Assembly: GCA_963743275.1 (NCBI GenBank)
Contig: CAVUPB010000001.1
Span: forward strand, 11,452-75,451
Reading direction: 5' to 3'
Source: JALYLC01 sp963743275
Lineage (GTDB): Bacteria; Actinomycetota; Thermoleophilia; Gaiellales; JALYLC01
Length of the DNA stretch: 64,000 nucleotides
Numbering within the stretch: position 1 is the stretch's first letter; each line of letters opens with the position of its first letter. Shown one piece after another: positions 58,695 through 64,000 of the stretch. Under the pieces are notes generated by a model that ran no database searches, was not told the DNA's origin, and saw only the letters and a program-made list of their open reading frames with translations. The translations under genes and the position numbers were made by a program.

Positions 58695-60713
58695 ATGGGG
58701 CCTTTGAACCGCCACCGCCTGTGGCAGGTCGCCGTCGACGCCGTGCTGATCGGCATCGCCTGGTACGCCACCTACGTGGTCGGGTTCCAGATCCAGCGCA
58801 ATCCCGGCTGGGATGCGTACTGGAAGCAGACGATCGCGATCGTGATCGTGATCAAGCTCGTCTGCCTGGCCGGCTTCGGGGCCTACAACAAGTGGTGGCG
58901 CTACCTCTCGCTGCGCGACGTCAACGCCCTGCTGCGCGCCGTCGGCATCGCCAGCATCGCGTTGCTGCTGGCGCTCTCGCTCGTCAAGTTCCCGCGCGGC
59001 GTGACCATCCACCCGGAGGCTTCGGCCGGCCAGAAGGCGCAGCTCGCTGCGCCGACCTGCGAGACGGTCAAGGTCGCCGGCTGCGTGTACCAGACGAAGA
59101 AGGACGGCATCGCCGCGAGCCTCGCGCCGCGTCCGGCCCGTGAGCGCGCGCCGTCCAAGCGCGCGCTCCTGCTCGATCTCGTCTTCACGCTGATCCTGCT
59201 GGGCGGCGCGCGCGTGCTCACGCGCTCGCTGATGGAGCGGCCCCGGCGCGGCTCGTTCGTCACGCAAGGCAAGAAGGTGCTGATCGTCGGCGCCGGCGAC
59301 GCCGGCAACCTGATCCTGCGCGAGATGCTCTCGAACCGCCTCGCCGGCTACACGCCGATCGGGCTGATCGACGACGACCGCAACAAGCTGCGCTACCGCT
59401 TCCAGGGCGTCAAGGTGCTCGGCACGACCGCCAACCTGCCCGAGATCCTCAAGGCGCGCCGGCCCGACGAGGTGCACATCGCGCTCCCCTCGGCCGGCGG
59501 TCGCCGCCGTGCCGCCGTCGTCGCGATGTGCCGCGAGGCCGGCGTCCCCGTCAAGACGCTGCCGAACGTCAACGACCTCGTCAGCGGCGACACCGACCTC
59601 GTCGCCCAGCTGCGCGCCGTCCAGGTCGAGGACATCCTCGGGCGCGAGCCGGTGTCGCTCGACCCGGCCGCCATCGGCGCCTACGTGCGCGGCCGCACCG
59701 TGCTCGTGACGGGCGCGGGCGGCTCGATCGGATCCGAGCTCTGCCGCCAGCTCGTGCGCATGGAGGTCGGCCGCCTCGTGCTCGCCGACCACGCCGAGAA
59801 CAACCTCTTCCAGATCGACCGCGAGCTGCGCGACTCGACGCAGATCGAGATCGTGCCCGAGATCGCCGACGTCCGCGACCCGGCGCGCATGGAGGCGGTC
59901 TTCGAGCTCCACCACCCCGCCGTCGTCTTCCACGCCGCGGCCTACAAGCACGTGCCGCTGATGGAGCAGCACCCCGTGCAGGCGCTGCGCAACAACGCGC
60001 TCGCCACGCGCACGGTCGCGCGGCTCGCGGCGCGTCACGGCGCCGACCGCTTCGTGCTCGTGTCGACCGACAAGGCCGTCTACCCGAAGACGGCGATGGG
60101 GGCGAGCAAGGCGCTGGCCGAGTGGGTCGTCGAGGCGCTCGGCCAGGCCGAGACGGAGACGACGTTCGTCGCGGTGCGCTTCGGCAACGTGCTCGGATCG
60201 TCCGGCTCGGTCGTGCCGATCTTCCGCGAGCAGATCGCGCGCGGCGGGCCGGTGACCGTCACGAGCCCCGAGATGACGCGCTACTTCATGACGATCCACG
60301 AGGCGGCGCAGCTGATCGTGCAGGCGGGGGGCGTCGGCCGCGGTGGCGACGTGTTCGTGCTCGACATGGGCGACCCGGTGCGGATCATCGACCTCGCGCA
60401 CGACATGATCCGCCTCTCCGGCCTCGAGCCGGAGCGCGACATCCCGGTCGTCATCACGGGCATCCGGCCCGGCGAGAAGCTGCACGAGGGCCTCTTCGAG
60501 GACAGCGAGGAGGTCGAGCGCACGCACCACGAGAAGCTCCTGCGCGCGCGGCGCGCGCCGATCTCGCCCGAGTGGCTCGAGGTCGAGCTCGACACGGTCG
60601 AGCGCCTCGCCAACGACGGCGACGAGCCCGCGGCGCTCGAGCGGGTGCGCGCCATGATCGCCAATCCGCGCCGCGCCGACAGCGAGCAGCCGGCCGTCGC
60701 GACGCCGGTCTGA
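58695..60713 (+). CDS. Membrane-anchored nucleotide-sugar dehydratase/epimerase (FlaA1/CapD/PglF type)
   Basis: 672 aa. Membrane helices near residues 10-32, 48-68, 78-100 and 155-175, a CoA-binding-like Rossmann domain (VLIVGAGDAGNLILREMLSN) and a catalytic epimerase/dehydratase domain from about residue 335: TVLVTGAGGSIGSELCRQLV, VFHAAAYKHVPLMEQHPVQA, LVSTDKAVYPKTAMGASKAL and VRFGNVLGSSGSVVPIFREQ. The SxxTDKA-Met/K arrangement matches UDP-GlcNAc 4,6-dehydratases such as PglF. A soluble insert with two cysteines lies between helices 3 and 4. It works with the preceding aminotransferase. Confidence 0.9.
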   Translation: MGPLNRHRLWQVAVDAVLIGIAWYATYVVGFQIQRNPGWDAYWKQTIAIVIVIKLVCLAGFGAYNKWWRYLSLRDVNALLRAVGIASIALLLALSLVKFPRGVTIHPEASAGQKAQLAAPTCETVKVAGCVYQTKKDGIAASLAPRPARERAPSKRALLLDLVFTLILLGGARVLTRSLMERPRRGSFVTQGKKVLIVGAGDAGNLILREMLSNRLAGYTPIGLIDDDRNKLRYRFQGVKVLGTTANLPEILKARRPDEVHIALPSAGGRRRAAVVAMCREAGVPVKTLPNVNDLVSGDTDLVAQLRAVQVEDILGREPVSLDPAAIGAYVRGRTVLVTGAGGSIGSELCRQLVRMEVGRLVLADHAENNLFQIDRELRDSTQIEIVPEIADVRDPARMEAVFELHHPAVVFHAAAYKHVPLMEQHPVQALRNNALATRTVARLAARHGADRFVLVSTDKAVYPKTAMGASKALAEWVVEALGQAETETTFVAVRFGNVLGSSGSVVPIFREQIARGGPVTVTSPEMTRYFMTIHEAAQLIVQAGGVGRGGDVFVLDMGDPVRIIDLAHDMIRLSGLEPERDIPVVITGIRPGEKLHEGLFEDSEEVERTHHEKLLRARRAPISPEWLEVELDTVERLANDGDEPAALERVRAMIANPRRADSEQPAVATPV

Positions 60714-60716
60714 GGC

Positions 60717-61601
60717 GTGGATACCCGCCAGCTCGCCGCGCTCTGCGCCGTCGCGGAGCGCGGATCGTTCTCCCAGGCCGCCGAGTCGCTCGGCGTCACG
60801 CAGTCGGCCGTCTCGCAGGCCGTGCGCGCCCTCGAGCAGCGCCTCGGGGCCGCCCTCATCGACCGTAGCGGCCGCAGGGCCGAGCCGACGCCCGAGGGCC
60901 GGGCCGTGATCGCCCGCGCACAGCGCATCCTCGCGCTCGAGCGCGACATGATCCGCGCCGCCCAGGAGGAGGCCGACGTCCTGCGCGGCCGCCTCGCGAT
61001 CGGCGCCTCGACCGGCCCCGGCGCGCGGCTCGTGCCGCGCCTCCTGATCGGCTTCCTGCGCCGCAACGCCGAGGTCGAGGTCGCGCTCGTCGTCTCGGCG
61101 ACCCAGGACATCGCACAACGGGTCGCCGCGCACGAGCTCGAGCTCGGCATCGTCGGCGCCGAGAAGCCCCACCGCAGCCTCGTCTACGAGCCGTTCCGCG
61201 CCGACGAGATCGTGCTCGCACTGCCGGCCGGCCATCCCCGCGCAGGCGGCGAGCTGTCGCTCGAGGAGCTGGCACGCGAGCCGCTCGTCGTGCAGCAGGA
61301 GGGCTCGGGCGTGCGCGCGATCGTCGAGGCCGAGCTGCGCCGCCTCGGCGTGCGGCCGCGCGACCTCAACGTCGTCGCCGAGCTCGGCCTGCAGGAGTCG
61401 TCGCAGACGGCGGTCGAGGAGGGCCTCGGAGCGACGTTCACCTCGCTCGCGGCGATCGAGCGCGAGCTCGAGCTCGGGCGCCTGACGATGGCGCGCGTCA
61501 CGGGCCTCAGCCTGCGCCGCGACTACGTGGTCGTGCGCCAGGCGTCGCGCGAGCCGTCGCGCCTGGCCGCGGCGTTCGTGGCCTACTGCCGCGAGGCTTA
61601 A
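60717..61601 (+). CDS. LysR-family transcriptional regulator
   Basis: 294 aa from GTG 60717. DTRQLAALCAVAERGSFSQA and AESLGVTQSAVSQAVRALEQ give the N-terminal helix-turn-helix; the remaining 230 residues (GRLAIGASTGPGARLVPRLL, LGIVGAEKPHRSLVYEPFRA, LALPAGHPRAGGELSLEELA) are the effector domain, in form like CysB/CbbR relatives. It follows the dehydratase by three bases and so may be co-transcribed, which is unusual for LysR regulators. Stop overlaps the convergent glycosyltransferase stop (TTAA). Confidence 0.88.
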   Translation: MDTRQLAALCAVAERGSFSQAAESLGVTQSAVSQAVRALEQRLGAALIDRSGRRAEPTPEGRAVIARAQRILALERDMIRAAQEEADVLRGRLAIGASTGPGARLVPRLLIGFLRRNAEVEVALVVSATQDIAQRVAAHELELGIVGAEKPHRSLVYEPFRADEIVLALPAGHPRAGGELSLEELAREPLVVQQEGSGVRAIVEAELRRLGVRPRDLNVVAELGLQESSQTAVEEGLGATFTSLAAIERELELGRLTMARVTGLSLRRDYVVVRQASREPSRLAAAFVAYCREA

Positions 61602-62365
61602 CGCCGCAGCAGCGTCTCGGGATGCCGGCGCACGTAGCGCGCCATGCCGCGCAAGTGCCACCAGGTGCGGCGCGAGAGGAACGTGCGGTCGACGATGCGC
61701 TGGTAGTCATGGGTTGCCACGGCCGCAGGTACGTACCAGCGCTCCCAGCCGGCGCGCTGCGCGCGGTACTGCAGCTCGATGTCCTCGCCGTACATCGGGA
61801 AGCTCTCGTCGAACGCCCCGATCTCGCCCAGCATCGCCCGGCGCAGGAGCAGGCACGCGCCGAGCATCCAGTCGCACTCGACGGGTGCCTCGGGCACGTC
61901 TGCGAGGTAGTGGCCGGGCTGGGCGGCCTCGACGTCGCGCACGAGCACGCGCAGCGGCGTACGCCGGACGAGCGTGCCGCCGATCGTCGGGAAGCGGCGG
62001 CGCGAGCGCTGCGTCGAGCCGTCGCTCTCGAGCAACCGCGGACCCGCGATGCCGCAGCGCCCGTGCGCCTGCGCATGCGCGACGAGCGCGGCGGCGCACC
62101 CCGGCTCGAGGCGGACATCGGGGTTGAGGATCAGCACGTAGGGCTCCGAGGTCGCCGCGATGAGCGCGTTCTGGTTGTGGGCGAACGAGCGCGGCCGCTC
62201 GTTGACGTAGGCCCGGAACCCGAGCGCGCGCGCGAGCTCGGCGCTGCCGTCGGGCAGGTTCTCGCACACGAGCGCCGGTACGCCGTCGCGGGCGAGCGCG
62301 CCCAGGCAACCCTCCAGCAGGTCGCGCTGGCCGTGCGAGACGACCGTCGCGACCACTGCGCTCAC
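61598..62365 (-). CDS. Family 2 glycosyltransferase
   Basis: 255 aa from GTG 62365 (overlapping the previous stop, GTGA). VSAVVATVVSHGQRDLLEGC, FAHNQNALIAATSEPYVLIL, NPDVRLEPGCAAALVAHAQA (NPD replaces DxD), WMLGACLLLRRAMLGEIGAF and MYGEDIELQYRAQRAGW identify a rhamnosyltransferase-like GT2. Third gene of a leftward run with two GT4 genes, probably one glycan operon. Confidence 0.87.
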   Translation of the reverse strand: MSAVVATVVSHGQRDLLEGCLGALARDGVPALVCENLPDGSAELARALGFRAYVNERPRSFAHNQNALIAATSEPYVLILNPDVRLEPGCAAALVAHAQAHGRCGIAGPRLLESDGSTQRSRRRFPTIGGTLVRRTPLRVLVRDVEAAQPGHYLADVPEAPVECDWMLGACLLLRRAMLGEIGAFDESFPMYGEDIELQYRAQRAGWERWYVPAAVATHDYQRIVDRTFLSRRTWWHLRGMARYVRRHPETLLRR

Positions 62366-63468
62366 GCCAGGGCCTCGCGGTAGACGCCGGCGGTCGCCAC
62401 GGCCGCGCGTGCCCACGTGAACTGCGCGGCGCGCGCGCTCCCGGCGGCCACGAGCCGCTCATGCAGCGCGGGGTCGTCGATCACGCGCCGCAGCGCGTCG
62501 GCGAGGCCGTCCGCGTCGCGCGGATCGACGGTGAGGCCCGCGTCGCCGACCGCCTCCGCGAGCCCCGTCGTGTTGCTCGCGACCACGGGCGTTCCGCACG
62601 CCATCGCCTCCAGCGCCGGCAGCCCGAAGCCCTCGTAGAGCGAGGGAAAGAGGAGCGCCCGCGCGCCGCTGTAGAGCGCCGGGAGCGCCTCGTCCTCGAC
62701 GTGGCCGACGAGGTGCACGCGTCCGGTCAGGCGCGTGCGCAGTATCGCGTCGAGGACGTCGAGGCGGCCGCCGCGGTCCCCGCCCGCGACCACGAGCTCG
62801 CATTCCGTGCCGCGGCCGACGAGCCGCGCGTACGCCTCGATCGCCAGCGGCACGTTCTTGCGCGGCTGCAGCGCGCCGACACAGAGCACGTACGGCCGCG
62901 CGATGCCGAAGCGGTCGCGCACACGCGCGCTCGCATTGGCAACCGGCCGGAACGCCGCGCCGACACCGTTCGGGATCGCGACGACCTTGGCCGCGTCGAG
63001 CCCGTAGCGCTCGCACACGTCGGCGCGCGTGAACTCCGACACGGCGATCACCCGCGCGGCGCGCCGGACCGACCCGCGCACAAGGCCGAAGAGCGAGCGA
63101 TCGCGCCGCGAGAACAGCTCGGGCGCGCGGGCATACGAGATGTCGTGCACCGTCACGACGGCCGGGCACGAGAGGCGCGGCGAGACGAAGTATTGCGTGT
63201 GCGCCAGCGCCGCGTCCTCGCGCCGCGCGAGCGCGGGGAATGCGAACGGGATGCGCCGGTAGGGGCTCGCGACGTCGAGCCGCAGCCTGCGCACCGCCGC
63301 GGGCACGTTGGGCGGGAGATCGGCCGGCTCGCGCAGCGCGCAGGCGAACGCGAGTTCGGGCGCGGCCGCCGGAAGCTCGCGCAGGAGGTTGACGGTGTAC
63401 GTCTCGTCGCCGGTGCGACCGCGCCCGACGGTGTCGGCGTCGAGCAGCACGAGTGGCGCGGAGCTCAC
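62362..63468 (-). CDS. Family 4 glycosyltransferase
   Basis: 368 aa. GRGRTGDETYTVNLLRELPA and VVTVHDISYARAPELFSRRD in the acceptor domain; YVLCVGALQPRKNVPLAIEA and FPSLYEGFGLPALEAMACGT (EX7E, residues about 278-286) in the donor domain. This is the mannosyltransferase-like WbpY/MtfB group of GT4. Overlaps neighbours on both sides by four bases. Confidence 0.88.
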   Translation of the reverse strand: MSSAPLVLLDADTVGRGRTGDETYTVNLLRELPAAAPELAFACALREPADLPPNVPAAVRRLRLDVASPYRRIPFAFPALARREDAALAHTQYFVSPRLSCPAVVTVHDISYARAPELFSRRDRSLFGLVRGSVRRAARVIAVSEFTRADVCERYGLDAAKVVAIPNGVGAAFRPVANASARVRDRFGIARPYVLCVGALQPRKNVPLAIEAYARLVGRGTECELVVAGGDRGGRLDVLDAILRTRLTGRVHLVGHVEDEALPALYSGARALLFPSLYEGFGLPALEAMACGTPVVASNTTGLAEAVGDAGLTVDPRDADGLADALRRVIDDPALHERLVAAGSARAAQFTWARAAVATAGVYREALA

Positions 63469-64000
63469 TGCACGAGCTCGCGCCAGAGCGCGACGACCGA
63501 TGCCGCGGCGTCATCCCAGCTCGTACCGCGGCGCGGCATCGGCCGCGGCTGCGTGAGCACCTGCAGCACGCCCTCGCAGATCGCCTCGGGCGTCCCCGGG
63601 TCGAAGTACGTCGCGTCTTCGCCGGCCAGCTCACGCAGCGCTGGGATGTCCGAGCACGCCACGCGGCAGCCGGTCGCGAGCGCTTCGGCGACCGGCAGCC
63701 CGAAGCCCTCCCAGAGGCTCGGCAGCACGAGCGCCTCAGCATGCGCGTAGAGGTCGCGCAGCTCGGTGTCGTCGACGCGGCCGAACGCGACGACGCCCTC
63801 GGTGGAGCCCACGCGCACGTCGCCCCAGCCGTCGGCGCCGACCAGCGCAAGCCGCACGCGCCGCCCGGCGCGGCGCACGAGCGTGAACGCCTCGAGCAGA
63901 ACGGGCAGGTTCTTGCGCGGCTCGGGGGTACCGACGCAGAGCAGGTACGGCGGCTCGAGTGGGGCGGGCCCAGGCGGGCTCGAGAACACCGGCTCGATCG
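63465..64000 (-). CDS. Family 4 glycosyltransferase, C-terminal part (runs off the right edge)
   Basis: The gene continues beyond base 64000. The visible 178 residues form the donor-binding half: YLLCVGTPEPRKNLPVLLEA, VVAFGRVDDTELRDLYAHAE and LPSLWEGFGLPVAEALATGC (EX7E). The GTG at 63989 is internal: upstream codons read IEP before VFSSPP, a usual linker between the two domains. Homologous to the next gene downstream, suggesting local duplication of the transferase. Confidence 0.85.
   Translation of the reverse strand, partial: IEPVFSSPPGPAPLEPPYLLCVGTPEPRKNLPVLLEAFTLVRRAGRRVRLALVGADGWGDVRVGSTEGVVAFGRVDDTELRDLYAHAEALVLPSLWEGFGLPVAEALATGCRVACSDIPALRELAGEDATYFDPGTPEAICEGVLQVLTQPRPMPRRGTSWDDAAASVVALWRELVQ

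Noticed and set aside
1..64000. tRNA, rRNA, CRISPR array, prophage or insertion sequence
   Set aside because: None was seen; intergenic gaps are short and no transposase or integrase motif was found. Short tRNA-like folds cannot be excluded by eye.

Overview
Very G+C-rich DNA with GTG/TTG starts, tight ATGA/GTGA gene overlaps and several apparently leaderless promoters (TANNNT 6-10 bases before the start codon). This fits a high-GC actinobacterium, and the gene mix (NrfD/molybdo-oxidoreductase, long glycosyltransferase runs, hydantoin/allantoin catabolism, ribose-type ABC transporters) suggests a soil Thermoleophilia/Solirubrobacterales-like organism. No rRNA, tRNA, CRISPR array, transposase or phage gene was seen. 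No stretch over 300 bases lacks a gene.

Layout. 1-7.5 kb: a sulfur/redox block with the end of an NrfD membrane subunit, a molybdopterin oxidoreductase, its TorD chaperone and a SulP anion transporter, facing a rhodanese, a rhodanese-persulfide dioxygenase fusion and an ArsR repressor. The first 2.5 kb carries eleven single-base frameshifts, probably consensus errors. 7.5-20.7 kb: extracellular polysaccharide synthesis with a GH26-like glycosidase, six glycosyltransferases (one fused to a deacetylase), two membrane proteins and a Wzm/Wzt-type ABC exporter; a 160-bp imperfect palindrome separates the converging halves. 20.7-28 kb: a MarR repressor with a doubled palindromic operator, divergent from a deiodinase-like selenoprotein whose in-frame TGA is followed by a good bacterial SECIS hairpin; then a 1075-aa fusion of an UnbU/RnfD-like membrane domain to an UnbV/ASPIC repeat domain, and an ECF sigma / anti-sigma / cysteine-dioxygenase-like operon.

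28-43 kb: a catabolic and uptake region with a nitroreductase, allantoinase-like and allantoate amidohydrolase-like enzymes, a renal-type dipeptidase (frameshifted), a split TPP decarboxylase, an ATZ/TRZ-type amidohydrolase, an SDR, a ribose-type ABC transporter with an ATPase-permease fusion, and an NmrA protein. 43-50 kb: mostly secreted proteins (delta-60 repeat, MepA-like peptidase, PhoX-like) plus an orphan PhnD-like binding protein. 50-57.5 kb: a glycosyltransferase, a tandem-duplicated methyltransferase, an N-terminally extended GcvT-like protein, a racemase homologue without its catalytic cysteines, and an argininosuccinate-lyase-like protein with an altered active-site motif. 57.5-64 kb: a second surface-glycan block (DegT aminotransferase, FlaA1/CapD-type dehydratase, LysR regulator, three glycosyltransferases), the last gene running off the right edge.

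The most notable item is the selenoprotein (21461-22078): it would be missed or called as two fragments by ordinary gene calling. Next are the UnbU-UnbV fusion, the doubled MarR operator, the large inter-operon palindrome and the recurring leaderless promoter pattern.
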